Assembly (NCBI RefSeq): GCF_047948215.1
Contig: NC_134455.1
Coordinates: forward strand, 323,570,147 to 323,634,146
Source of the DNA: Lycorma delicatula
Taxonomy: Eukaryota; Arthropoda; Insecta; Hemiptera; Fulgoridae
Direction: 5' to 3'
Length of the DNA: 64,000 bases
Made by a program: the position numbers and the translations under genes
The notes under the pieces: generated by a model
The model's database searches: none
What the model was told of the DNA's origin: nothing
The model's input: only the letters and a program-made list of their open reading frames with translations
Shown: piece by piece, positions 48,713 through 60,909 of the stretch
Layout of the letters: the number at the start of each line of letters is the position of its first letter
Position numbering within the stretch: position 1 is the stretch's first letter

Positions 48713-50060
48713 TGAATCCTGTAATTAAAAGCAAAGTAAAAAAGATAAATTGCATGGACATAGCAAAGAAATTGTATATATAACGTGTTAAAATCTATGC
48801 AAGAAGCAGCTAAGCTCAAAAAAATCTTACGAAATCAGACGACACTTTTCTTATTCCTGTGCAAAAAGTTCAGCTTCGTTGTAGTGAAGCTGCTGGTGTA
48901 TCAGTTAGTGTGATTAACTCATATAAAAAGGGAAGCTGAAGGCATGTTTTCAAATTAAAATGTCAAGTTTCTGTACACCGGATAAAAATTGCAAGACAAT
49001 AACTTTCGTTATAATAATTGGAAACAAGCTGTCGGAACAATTTTTCCTCAACTGTCAGAAAAATCGTTCACAATTTTTAGTAGACAGATTAAACTGACTG
49101 ACTAAACAGCACCTAATATCAAAAAATTAAAAAAGTAACTTCTACATGATCTCGGTTGGCAAGGAGGAGAAACAAGGACTATATTACACGATTTAAATCC
49201 TAATCGTGTAATATAGTCATTACATCCTAAACTTAATCCTTAAATCCACCCACTTAAATCCCAAATGGGTGAAAACTGTTGACAGAACATTATATTGCTA
49301 TGAAGAGAATCTTTTATTTGAAAGCCATAAGAAATTTCGGGAAGAAAATAGGCCGATCATGTATTTAGATGAAACTTCGCACTCATCCGCTAAATCGTGG
49401 GAAGACGGCAGGCAGCAGCGAGGGACTTCATCCACAGATTTACACATGCGAAAGGGTTATCATAATTCATGCAAGAGAAAAAGACGGGTTTGTTCCAAAT
49501 GCCTTATTGAAATATTAGCTCAAAAACAGGCGACTACCGCGATATGAACCACAGGAACTTCGAACAATGAGGGTTTCCGAAAAACTTTTGGGAAGGAATG
49601 CACGAGTGGCTAAAGAGACGAATTATTTCCTTCTATAAACCGATGATTTAGAATTACTACAGTTAAAAAAAAAAACATCAAATCCGGCTGCAACCTATTC
49701 TCTATAGGATTTTAAACGCGGAGGGTCATACAGTTCTTAGACTGTCCCCGTTATCAACTGTATCTAAATCCATTGAACTAATCTGGAGAATAAAAGAGTA
49801 GGTGGGAGATCGAAACCTTTAGCAGTGGAAATTGTCGCCCTAGTTGAACAAAAAATTTCTTCTGTTTATGCTAGCATGTTGCGAAAAGTTACTGAAATTG
49901 GAAATACTACTGGCGTAAAGAATGTACCACGGATATTGAAGTTGATAAGTTAAATCATCAAGCTAAATGGGAAAACGTCTACTGATGAAACAGCGAGCGA
50001 TACTGAAGATGAGGTTCCATCGGAGATATTTTCTGGAATTGCAGAAATTGATTCATAGAG
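48713..50060 (+). pseudogene. Degenerate DDE transposase of the IS630/Tc1-like group (third type in the window)
   Basis: Starts MNPVIKSKVKK near 48713; a helix-turn-helix-like segment (RCSEAAGVSVSVINSYKKG) lies near 48875-48930. The best-preserved part is the frame 49269-49547: 'WVKTVDRTLYCYEE', 'KFREENRPIMYLDETSHS' (first catalytic Asp at about 49368) and 'SSAKSWEDG'. Later, in other frames, come a 'GDYRD..HRNFEQW'-like block near 49525-49570 and 'IELIWRIKE' near 49772, the expected third acidic block. Several frameshifts and a hairpin at 49177-49218 interrupt it. Terminal repeats not found. Confidence 0.68.
49177..49218. repeat. Perfect hairpin: 16-bp arms, 10-nt loop
   Basis: gactatattacacgat (49177-49192) and its exact complement (49203-49218) lie inside the transposase fossil just upstream of its best-preserved frame. 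Confidence 0.95.
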
Positions 50061-51510
50061 TTTGAATACAGAACCCAAATCGGTAATTCAAATGTTAATG
50101 AAATATTTAACCTACATTGTAAACATTATAATAATTTAACACATTCGCCGTTATTTAACATGTTTTCATAATTTTTTTGTAAATTTATTACAACTTACAT
50201 TTTGATTTATTTTGACTTTCTTTCAATAGTTAAATTACTTCTTACAGCTTCACTATCATGAATTGTAATTTATAACAAATATTTGCGGTTTAGATTCATT
50301 TTCATTCATCGCGCTTGCGATGATGTGAGACGATATTATTAGAATGTAGAGTAGTATACTGCCCCTTATATGGGAGACTGCAGTCAAGTTACGCCGAGCA
50401 GCCTGTATTTTTTATGATTTAATATTTATATTTAACACTGTTCACGGATACAACCACGACTTTCAAAACTGAAATTTTTTTTCTATTTTTGAAATTGAAT
50501 CATTTTTTTACAAAAAAAAAATATTTAGGAACAAGTATGATTATCTACATGGAACTATGAGCAATTTCACCTTTAATCCAACTCTATTCTGCAAAAAATT
50601 AAAACAATCTGCCAAGCTTAAACTTTCATTCGATCATTCTCCTACTACATGAAGTTTCTTTTACATTCCAATAAAAGATTTTTTCTACATAAATATGTTT
50701 ATGCATAGAGTATGTTTAGCTACATGTGTTTTACAAACCACTTATATATATAATAGATCTCAACGAAAGAGATCTATGAAATCTTTAGTTAATAAATCTA
50801 AAGTTGATATCTTTAATTGGTTAAAGATAGTATAGTTAAACACTAACTAAGTATTCTTAGTAGCGTTTCGTGTAGAATTCGTTGTGGATAAAAACAATAC
50901 GTCTCTTATTAAAATGGAATCGACTACGTAACCCACATCATTACTCGATTTATTTTAACTGAATACACACGGGACTGAGCATACTTGACCGGTCCGCTGA
51001 GAGACTTTAGAGTAAGTTACTTGTATATTCCCATTTCGAAATAATTGGGCTGCTTGAACATGTTTTGTATTTTGGACTAAGTAATATACTTTTTGTATTA
51101 TGTGGTATAAACACCATAGTATACAAAGAATCTTTGGAATTTTTTTTATATATTTATATTTTCATTAACAACGTAACTAACTGATACACGTGGGGAAAAA
51201 ATTAATCGTTTTAACATATGGCATCTCTATATAGAGCTGAAGACTGAATTGTCCATAGTTTTATGGAGAATCAATTTTGTAGTAGGCAAATTATCGAATG
51301 AAAGTTTAATCCACAAAGTGGTGCGGATCATAAAGTTATACTTATGGTCACTTACTATGATCACTTATTTTGAAAATAAATTCAGACTAAATTCAGAGAC
51401 AAATTTCTGTTTTGAACGAGCTTAAATAAATCATGAAAAATACTTGACGGGATGCATTTTGATCTCAATCCTCTCTAAAGTTATACGCTTAAGTTAATTT
51501 TAGCATTTAC
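50061..51510. other. Unassigned DNA
   Basis: No coding region recognised. It may include the 3' end of the preceding transposon. Confidence 0.5.
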
Positions 51511-51525
51511 AGGTGCTGTCATCGT

Positions 51526-51817
51526 AGACCCACCGGGTTGGTCTAGTGGCTAACGCGTCTTCCCAAATCAGCTGATTTGGAAAGTCGAGAGTTACAGCAT
51601 TCAAGTCCTAGTAAAGCCAGTTATTTTTACACGGATTTGAATACTAGATCGTGGATACCGGTGTTCTTTGGTGGTTGAGTTTCAATTAACCACACATCTC
51701 AGGAATGGTCCAACTGAGAATGTACAAGACTACACTTCATTTACACTCATACATATCATCCTCTGAAGAATTATCTAAACGGTAGTTACCGGAGGCTAAA
51801 CAGGAAAAGAAAGAAGA
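51526..51817 (+). repeat. Full-length tRNA-derived SINE, family 1, 15-bp target duplication
   Basis: The 292-bp element is bounded by the exact direct repeat aggtgctgtcatcgt (51511-51525, 51818-51832). The head has a pol III A box (tggtctagtgg, near 51539) and a B-box-like cattcaagtcc near 51600. The body and tail end in catcctctgaagaattatct...ccggaggctaaacagg and an A/G-rich run. The intact duplication implies a fairly recent insertion, and this copy defines family 1 in the window. Confidence 0.92.
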
Positions 51818-51832
51818 AGGTGCTGTCATCGT

Positions 51833-54002
51833 TATTTGTATATTTTCATTTATTTAGTCACTTTTGTGCTTATTTTGTTAAATAACTATCTTCCAATTGA
51901 AAGGAAAATTTAAACGGAAAAAGAAATTTTATTATTAATTTCCGTAAAACAAAGGTAAACACACTAGTTTAACAATTTGATCAAGGGTAAACAGACTGAA
52001 ATGTAGTTCAACTATTTGACAGGCAGAAAAAAAAGGATCTCTAGGAAAAATATTTTTCCAATTTATCCTCAACATTTATGGTTATTCGTACTGCATACAA
52101 CAAATCCGGATATTTTCCAATAGTTCTTTCACTTAAAACTTTCTTGGGTATTACGAAACTAAAAATTATTTCAAAACAAAACGCGGAGTAAATTACTTTT
52201 AAGACTTTTATTTCACTTATATGCATAAAAAATACGTTGTGCAACTCTATTACTAGCAAAATGATATATAATAGGTAATAAACAGATTTGTTGCATGTAA
52301 TTTAGATTAGATTACCCTTTATCATCTTAAAAATGTCAAGTTAACGATAAGAATATTAATGCATTAAAAAAAGGTTTTAACAAAACTAAATATAAAGTTA
52401 ACTAAAGAGAAACATATTTTCAAACGCTACTCAAAATTACACCTGATTTAATTGCACTTTAATAAATTAAAAAATAAAAATCGGCAACTGGTTCATTCAT
52501 TTAAACGGAAATTATATTTATTTTTCCTATAAAATATCTTCGGGTTTTTCTCCTTTTTGAAACCAAAAACTGGACTGGTTATTATCGCCCGAGGAACACG
52601 AGTAACAGAATGCCAAACTTTAAGATTATTATCAGTTTCAAAAAAAATACTGTCGATTATTATCGGTTTCAAAAAAAATATTGTCGAAAAGTCATAGAAT
52701 ATAATAGAGTAGAACAAGCGTTTCTTTATAGTAGAATATTAGACGAATACATTACAGTACCTTTGTGTAATAATATAACGTACGGTCTGGACTGCAAGTA
52801 ACTAGTACAGGTTATTGTAAAGGAGACTCCCACTGGCCAGAAAAAGTTTTGAAAAAAGGAATAGAAAATCAATCTCCGAGAAAAATAAAATGCATAGTAC
52901 ATAATCGATAAAAAAAATTATAAATATGAATCGCCGATAAATGAGGGAGAATGTAAGGTGCTTCCCTGTTAAAAAAATAAATATCCAGATAAGTTTTTAA
53001 CGATTTAAAAATTTGAAGTGTTTTAAATTTCGGCCATGCCACCGCTCCATAAAATAAATTTCGCGTGCTAATTTAAACCGACGAATCGATGCCGCATAAT
53101 GTCTTTTCAAGTATTTGATGTAATACAAACAAATCACTTTTTCCTCTCTATAAAAATTCACGACCACAGGCCGATTTTACGATAAATACGGTACACATAG
53201 TGGAAGTAGATTTCGCATTTCAGTTTATACGTACAATTTACAACCGGCTAATCCAAGAATCAATGGTCAGTAACGCATCCTTCTTAATAAAAGAAAGATG
53301 GTAATCGCTACGTATTTGATCTAATATACCTTTTCAGTAGTACGAGTTCTGTATAATAGATAAATAGTATCACCGATGAGATTCTAACCGCCCTTTGGGT
53401 TGATGTGTGCACTAAAAAAAACTAACTTGTAAGATTAGAAATAAATCGTTTGTGATTAATCATTCGATTAGAGGAACCGGCAGAAACATCGACGTACATG
53501 AAATTTCGAAAAATATCGTTATGTAGCGGAGTATAAAACTTTTGCTCGTAAAATGTTTACTCTATGAAAATAAGCGAACAACATAATTAAAAAATACCAG
53601 AGGTAATTAACTTGAAAAAAGTAGTTTTATTCTAGCGTTCAGTCCGCTACAGCATACTACAAAAGGATAATTATTTGTAATCCAAAAATACAACTAGAGT
53701 TGTCAAAATTATAAAAAGTATTATGCTGAATTCGCTGTGTAATCACAACATTAATGCAATATACATGCAACAGGCTAAAATACTCGTATATTAGGGTCAA
53801 GTAAAAACTAGGGTGTTTAAGAAGCACCTCAACTACACAGTAGTACTGTTTAATGCAACTTAAGTTATCGACACGGCAAAATGAATGCTTCGTTAGTTAA
53901 AAAATTAAACGTCCCTGAAATTTATAATTAAATTAATTTTAAAAGTAATTTTAAAAAATTAATTGAATGAAGAAAAATTAAAACAGATTTCCGATCCCCG
54001 TG
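51833..54002. other. Unassigned DNA with one short tandem repeat
   Basis: AT-rich. The only structure seen is the 31-bp tandem pair at 52624-52685. No coding region supported. Confidence 0.5.
52624..52685. repeat. Tandem duplication, 2 x 31 bp
   Basis: Two adjacent copies starting gattattatc, each ending tgtc, differ at two positions (cagttt/cggttt and tactgtc/tattgtc). Confidence 0.95.
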
Positions 54003-54062
54003 GCAAGGAGGTAACATCTCGGGCCTTTCATCCGGAGTCCTAAGTTCGAATTCCGGGACAAT
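54003..54062 (+). repeat. SINE family 2 head remnant
   Basis: It matches the tRNA-like head of the copy at 60744 (ggcctttcatccggag followed by aagttcgaattcc, the B box). The shared tail is not recognisable. Confidence 0.6.
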
Positions 54063-54334
54063 TTTTCATATTCCCAAGTACAAGCTTCTTAGTAACCTTC
54101 TATTAATTCAACTTGTCGGTTTCAACTTTCTTAAAAAGTTTAAGCATAAAACAAATTCAATGAGAAAACCAATCTGCTAACAAAGAAATGGCACCTCCAT
54201 AATATAATTATAAAATTGATCACTGCTCATTCAGTAGTAAAAAAATAAAAATAACACGTTCTCAAGTACTACTACTAATCATCTCGAATTCGTTTAAAGC
54301 CAGAAAAAAATTTAAAAATTTGTAAAATAGGTAT

Positions 54335-54497
54335 AAGGAAAGAATTGTGTAGGCAGGCCACGTTTGGAATATGTAAACAAAATGTTAGGGATGTAGGATG
54401 TAGGGGGTATACCGAAATGAAATGATTAGCACTAGATAGGGAATCTTGAAGAGCTGCATCAAACCAGTCAAATGACTGAAGACAAAAAAAAGAAAGT
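54335..54497 (+). mobile_element. LINE 3' end, same family as the FEN1-intron LINE
   Basis: It matches the reverse complement of 2545-2715: 'aggccacgtttggaatatgta', 'gattagcactagataggga' and 'gctgcatcaaaccagtcaaa', ending in an A-rich tail. A heavily 5'-truncated copy. Confidence 0.88.
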
Positions 54498-56401
54498 GAA
54501 ATGCGGAAGATTACTTACAGATTTGCGATTTGTAATTTTTCTACAATTAAAACGACATGAAAAAGGAATTTTATTGTACATTTTCAAAACGTGCAATCTA
54601 CTTGCATATAGTGTTCTTTCATTTGATACACTACTCGTTGACATTCAAAAGAAATATCAAGCCAAACAAACATTTTACAGAATGTTTTTTATATACTTGA
54701 AATATTTGTCCCTCAATGAAATTTTTAATTTATTGAGATCATGAACGGTTCGGCTACATACTGTCAAACAGACATACTTAAGAATTTCGATACGGACAGG
54801 TTTCAACGATATCTCAAAAACTATTAAAAAAAAAAAAATCGAAACTGCTTTAATTTATCGGTTGTTGCTTTAGTAACTGTGAAGTAAAATTTAATATTTT
54901 TATATTAAAGACAAATTACGGTTTGCCCTGAACATAACAGGGGGGGCACAAAAAATTGTAAATACATGTCTGTATAACATTACTTTCAATAATGAAATAA
55001 ATTATAACCAATTTGTTAGAAAAATGCCAACCGAATTATGTCATGTTATTTAAATACCGAATTCTCCAGTTGAAGGTGAAATTCATGAAGGGATTCTAGT
55101 TACGTAAATGCTTAATTCTAGAAAAGTAACTTAAAATAAGATTATCTGCAAATTAAAAACATAACGAACTAAAAAAATTATTTGTTTGAAATACAGCAGC
55201 ACGTTTTGTTTACTTTTAACAGTAAATTTCATTTCGGTAGAAAAATTAAAATTTAAGTGTAATCTCATTAAAATTTTTAACTGCTTCAGATAATCTATTT
55301 GTTAACAGTCAGTCCAAAACGTGTTCTTTTCTCACCTTTTATTAGGGCCGTCCATATGGTAATTAGCAGCGGAAAAACTCCGATCATGAAACGAAACCAT
55401 TTTTAAAAAAATAAAATATCAGTAGTCGTGTAGTTCAAAAAGTATATTACTCAAACTACTCCGTAAAACTAACAATTAAATGATGACTGTAAACTTCTGT
55501 CAACTGTTTTTAGTTAACGTACGGTAAACTTCCTATATAGTACAATTAGTTCTTATTCTTTTTTTTTATCAATTATTTCATTACAGCGAACCTGAAGCAG
55601 GCATTTAAGTTTTCTTTTAACTAAAGAAACAAGGATTGGATTTTAAAGGTTTTTTAATGGTTCCTATTTTTTTTATTTTAGGATAAAAATTAGGTGATGT
55701 TAAAAAATTCTTATGCGCTAATTCTACGTCTAGAAGTTTCCCCATATTTATGTTTTACGAAAAATATTTTTTGTATGAATTAATATAAGATTTTTTTTTT
55801 TATAATTTATGAATTGTATACACAAAAATTAAATTTGCTTGTTCAGATTGCTTACAATTATAGAACGTGTAGTTTAGACCTGAGATCAACTCCTTCCGAG
55901 GGACGGACAGGTTAATAAAACTTTAATCATAAAATAGAACATTATTTAACATATAAATAAGAAAATAAATCGAAATAGAAGATGGAATAAGAATTATTCT
56001 TTCGAAGAAATATTTCTTTGTCGGCCAGGAAAAAGTGATGCGATAGTTCAGTTCCAAAAAAACCCTCTTTTATTACTAGCCAAAAATACCAAAATAGACA
56101 GAAGGAAATGAAAAAGGTACAAAATTATTGTCAGAGGTTTTTTTTTTAGTCTGAATTTTCTGTTATCGGGGAATTAATGAAAAAGACGTCAGGAAGAATT
56201 TGATCTTATATAAGAAATTACTTTGAAAAATATAAGAGGATAGACTATTCCATTTTTATTAGATGTACTGCTGAATTTTACCTTAATTTAAGTGGCTGAA
56301 GCGAACAGAACGAGCCTTTCTATCTTAAAAAAAAAAATTAAGAGACCAAGAGACTATGCTAAGCATAGTTTATCGACCAAGATGTTTTTTCTAGTATTTC
56401 C
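54498..56401. other. Unassigned DNA
   Basis: AT-rich, with no feature recognised. Confidence 0.55.
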
Positions 56402-56414
56402 GTCAGTGTAGATT

Positions 56415-56565
56415 TTTTTTTTTTTTGTTTAACCTCCGGGGCCGCAGTTAAGCATTACTGTACAGAGGATGAGATGAATGATTTGTAGCGTGTGTGAAAA
56501 ATGCCATACCTGACCGGGATTCGAACCCGGGACCTCCGGGTGAAAGGCCGAGACGCTACCACTCA
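56415..56565 (-). repeat. SINE family 2 copy with 13-bp target duplication
   Basis: The minus strand carries a perfect B box (ggttcgaatcc near 56518-56528), body, shared tail (ccccggaggttaaac) and a long A tail (T run from 56415). It is bounded by gtcagtgtagatt at 56402-56414 and 56566-56578. 5'-truncated within the A-box region. Confidence 0.92.
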
Positions 56566-56994
56566 GTCAGTGTAGATTAAAAGAGACTAACCTACTATAA
56601 AGAATTACGGTTAAAAGCGAATCTCAGTAGATATGTATTAAAGCATTCATTTAATTCGTGAGGAGTTTTAAATTATAAACCGTTGATATTTAAAATTTTA
56701 TTGTCGTACTCTGCGTTAAGTTTACTGCCGATGTTTATTATAAATATACGATACTGATAAGTTGTATCTGAACGAGATCAGAATATATCATTTCCATGTG
56801 GGGGAAAAAGTAAGTAATAAAGGTGGTAAAATTATACAATCTGCTTACAGAGGGAATATTGACATTTTCCTTTCCTGGGGTAAACTGATTTCTTTTTTGG
56901 CCAGTCTTTAACCGCATAGTGTTTATCTACAGCCCAACTATCCACAAACACAAAAAACGCATAAATTTTGTAAAGCCACTCTGGAGACCAAGAA

Positions 56995-57245
56995 GAATCA
57001 GCTGATTTCGAAGTCAAGAGTTTTAAGGTTCAATTTCTACTAAAGGCACACCTCACATCTCAGGAATGGTCGACCTTCCTTTTTCCTTCGGGAATCACCG
57101 TCAGATATTACTTTAAAGGATATGTACGAGTGTAAGTGAAGTGTAGTCTTGCGACCTGAGACTGTACAAGACTATGCTTCATTTACACTCATACATATCA
57201 TCCTCTGAAGTAATACTTGACGGTGATTCCCGGAGGCTAAACAGA
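56995..57245 (+). repeat. Rearranged SINE family 1: head, inverted tail, direct tail
   Basis: A family-1 head (aatcagctgatttcg near 56997, ggttcaatttc near 57030) and the body start (cacatctcaggaatggtcgac) are followed by an inverted copy of the family-1 3' end (57086-57151). A 15-nt spacer (cgacctgagactgta) and the same 3' end in direct orientation (57167-57235) come next. The inverted arms are about 66 bp each and imperfect. Confidence 0.88.
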
Positions 57246-57744
57246 AAAATAAAAATACTTTCATGTTTCTTTCATTCCTACAGAATCTGCTGCCACTATA
57301 GAAGAAAACTTATTCTAATTATGCCTTATTCTAACAACTCTGCCTTTTAGCTTCTTTTTGACGAGTCTATAAATAAACGCCAATCATAAATAACATATTC
57401 AATGTCCAGTTCAGACATTTGAACCCTCACATTATGGCAGGAACAAATTAAACCGTCTCTTCTAAAATAATTCAGTAAATTTTTGTTGACTTCTATAACT
57501 GAAATTTTAATCTGCTTGTTTAATAAATTCAATTCTTTAAGACATGAACGTAGGAGTTCTGCATGTTGTTTTGACAAATAAAAGTCACAAATTAGGTCGC
57601 TCAGTTCGCAAAAGAGCAGTAACTTCCAAAAATAAATAAATTACAAACATTAAAAACCCTCGAAAATTGAGAAATTAAGAATATAAAAATTTAAATATCT
57701 TAGAGAAGTTATAACGCCAAATGATCTAGAAAAGCAAGCGCTAA

Positions 57745-58600
57745 ATGAGAGAACGCAGAAAATGGCGTTATATCAATTTTTCGGATAAAGATCTTTTTAA
57801 AATACAAAAGAGAACTTTAGGAAACATATATGAACCCGATTGCCAGGACAGAATTTATAAACTAAAAAATTTACCAGAAGTTATAAAAATGCAGAAAAAA
57901 ATAAAAGACCGTCCGGAGATGATTACCATTTTATAGACATTTATAGAGAAAGCGCAAAAACAGATTAAAAAAACAAATATTTAACTTTTATAACAGTAGA
58001 ACGTTTAAAACTAGCCGGTTTAAAGAAGTAGAAAACGATCTAAAACTTTAAAAATCTTCAAAGAAACCTGTTTAAAAAAGAGACCAATATAGAAAATTAA
58101 TCAAAAGTTTCCAGAGAAGGATTAGAGGACTATAGGAAGAAAGTGAACCTAGGAAAAAAAACAAGAGAATGAAAAAATATTGGGAAAACAAAAGAAGTTC
58201 CAAACTATTATGCAATCGTGATCCTTAGTGGTCCGAACGAACAGAAAAATAAACTCCTTTTAACTTTACCAACAATACGGTTTCATTACATTTTTAGTAA
58301 AATTATAAAGGATGGACAAAGTAAACGCCCGCATAATCAATTTCTACAAGCAACGAGAGCTTTCGTGTAGAAAAACTCTATTAGCATAAAATATAAATAA
58401 AAAAATTATAAATAAATATAATTTATCCATATAAGTTCTATATTATATATAGAAGTTACAATAAAGTAAAAGAAAAACATAGGTATTTAAATGTTGTTAC
58501 AGAACGATAATGAAAATAAAACCCTTTTCGCTGACGACACAACTGTATCTATATCAGAATTTTAAAGAAACGAAAATTGTATTGTAGCAGCTAAAAAAAA
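57745..58600 (+). pseudogene. Possible LINE reverse transcriptase fragments
   Basis: The frame 57745-57936 contains KIQKRTLGNIYEPDCQDRIY, resembling the C-terminal 'RxLRKIYGP' block of some LINE polyproteins. Near 58525-58560 the plus strand reads 'LFADDTTVSIS', an RT catalytic (YADD-type) box. They are in the wrong relative order for one element, so they are two fragments or partly chance. Confidence 0.35.
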
Positions 58601-58629
58601 AAAAAAAATGTTTACTGGATAGATTGTAA

Positions 58630-59685
58630 TCCATATATATACGGTGAATACTTCCCATAAAGTTCTCATTAACTTGACTGACCGCCATGAAACCCCAAAT
58701 GACTCCATGTGACATTTCACCTAGTGTTAGTACCAGGCCGCATTGAAAATGAACTGTTCCCAACTGGCCACTACACGTTTTCAGCAAATACTAACTCAAT
58801 ATTTTACTAGTTATTTCTACTGTCTTAAGAAAGTAATATAAATATTTTTTTTTGGTCGTAGGATGCGAGACCCCGAACGATCTCTTGGTCTTGTAGCGCA
58901 TATTTTTTCAGTATTAATTTCATACAAGAATATAAAATGAAGATGTTAGAATTTGTTTGGTTAATTAAACATAGTCATAATATGTTTTCTTATTTAAAAT
59001 TGATTACAATTTACCCGTTGCTATGAGATTCTTGCTGGTTGGTTGTTATGTTTGCTCCCATTCTTGCTAGATGAAATATGAAACTAATCAATTTTCAAAA
59101 AAAATTAAGTACTCTTTAAAAACACACTAAAAGTTATTGAGTAATAATATTTATTTACAGAAAAAAATGTTTTACAAATTATATATTATTTTTTAAAAAA
59201 TTAGAAAACGCGCGCGCGCATAAAAAAGCTGACAACACAGTTGCAGGGCTTTCCCGTCACTATAACATTAGTAACAATATATGTAGTAACTGTATATGGT
59301 ACAATAACTGTAGGTTGTTTCTGATGCACGACTTACACATACAACTTAATTTAAAATATTTATAATTTCATTTAAATATAATATTTTTTGTTTATTAAAT
59401 TCAATGATTTTAACTAAAGCAGGTGCTCATACCGTATTTCATTCGCGCGGGTGTGGCAATACTAACGGCCACTTTAAATACTTTTTTACACTTTAAATAA
59501 TCAATGGACAAATGTAATACAAATGCGATTGTGATCGATAATGTAATATAATGCGAACATTTCACCATTCATCACCCCAAGAATTTTTTTGGGTATGGGT
59601 AAGCGTACATTTCAGCGATTTATTCATAGCATTTTTATGTATAAAATCTCCAAAAAAAAGTGACAGGAAAACTTTTACTCGATTG
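58630..59685. other. Unassigned DNA
   Basis: No gene recognised. A short alternating GC run (cgcgcgcgcgc) lies near 59209-59219. Confidence 0.5.
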
Positions 59686-59699
59686 TTAGTATCGTTAAC

Positions 59700-59768
59700 G
59701 TTTCTTTTTTTTAACCTCCGGGTCAACAGTTAAGCAATTTTTCCGCAGAGGATGAGATGAATGCTTTG
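59700..59768 (-). repeat. 5'-truncated SINE family 2 tail with 10-bp target duplication
   Basis: Only the shared tail and A-run remain (minus strand), bounded by the exact direct repeat tatcgttaac (59690-59699 and 59769-59778). The duplication shows that this short piece inserted as such by retrotransposition. Confidence 0.88.
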
Positions 59769-59778
59769 TATCGTTAAC

Positions 59779-60743
59779 TTAGTTGAAGGAAAAGGTCTTT
59801 TGGTCGCCGATATAATAAAGTGCTACGGATTTATATAATTTTATAATACTTATTTTTACAGAGATAACATTGGTCTATTATTATTTTTATAATTTAGCTT
59901 AATTTAAATGTTTAGAATCCTTAAATGTCTTCTAAGGATGTTAGCTGGCAGCTTTCGACAAGGTATAGGTATGTTTAATAAAGTAGTAATATTCCCAGCA
60001 AGCAATACACTGTTTGGTTGGCACGCATAACTAGATAATTTGATAAATGATTCCACGTTTATACTCGTATTCATTACAAGTTAAAATTTTATTTACTAGA
60101 GTAAAGCGAGATTTCTGTGAAAATACAACCGTTCTCGGCGATTTATTGATAGTAATAAATTTCGGTTGATTTGACATTCGATACGTGGGAAAAGATTTCA
60201 ACAAAAGATGTTTTATTCGTTAAAAATTAATATTTTCCCCAAGTAAAAAATAAAATAATCGAGGGTAAAAACTGGTCAAGATCCTGTATACTGGAACTAG
60301 TTTTTCTAAACGTGCACAGAATTCCGTCTCTACACATCTCATTAAATACTGCGGTAAGTATTTTTCCACCACTAATGATCTGACTTTTTAAGAAATATTT
60401 TCTGAAGAGCGATAATTTTTCTTTCTTACACAATCATGTAAATTTAGAATATTTAATATTAGATAATAGTTCAACATCGGGGAAATATCGGTTAATTCGA
60501 CTAAAATTTAAAAAAAAGAAAGATTAATAGGTTTATCAATTAAATATTCATTAGATCCACGAGCAGTTTAAAAATGTTTCAACAAGTATGCAAGCAGGGC
60601 ACACAACATGGGCTTAAAAAAAGTGGTGGGAAAGCAAACTATGTAGCGATATGAAATCTAGACTATTTCCTCTGATTCTACACAAGCTACATCTGGATAT
60701 AATGGAAGTGTACCGTTTAGGTAATGTCTGTAACAGTTACTAG
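59779..60743. other. Unassigned DNA
   Basis: No feature recognised. Confidence 0.5.
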
Positions 60744-60909
60744 TCGGCCTCTGTGGCGCGAGTGGTAGCGTCTCAGCCTTTCATCCGGAGGTCCCAGGTT
60801 TGAATCCCGGTCAGGCATGGCATTTTTACACACGCTACAAATCATTCATCTTACCTCTGAAGCAATATCTAACGGTGATCCTGGAGGTTACGCAAACAAA
60901 AAAAAAAAA
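60744..60909 (+). repeat. SINE family 2, most complete copy
   Basis: The tRNA-like head has an A-box-like tggcgcgagtgg near 60755 and a B box ggtttgaatcc at 60797-60807. The cctttcatccgg and ggtcccaggtttgaatcccgg segments resemble a tRNA-Glu/Asp type, by eye only. The body carries catttttacacacgctacaaatcattcatc and the tail cctctgaagcaatatct...tggaggtta, then an A tail. No target duplication found. Confidence 0.88.

Noticed and set aside
60744..60830. tRNA gene (also considered at 16745-16830, 56500-56560 and 63818-63872)
   Set aside because: The A and B boxes are visible, but I could not fold paired acceptor and anticodon stems, and the sequences recur as dispersed SINE copies or isolated B boxes.
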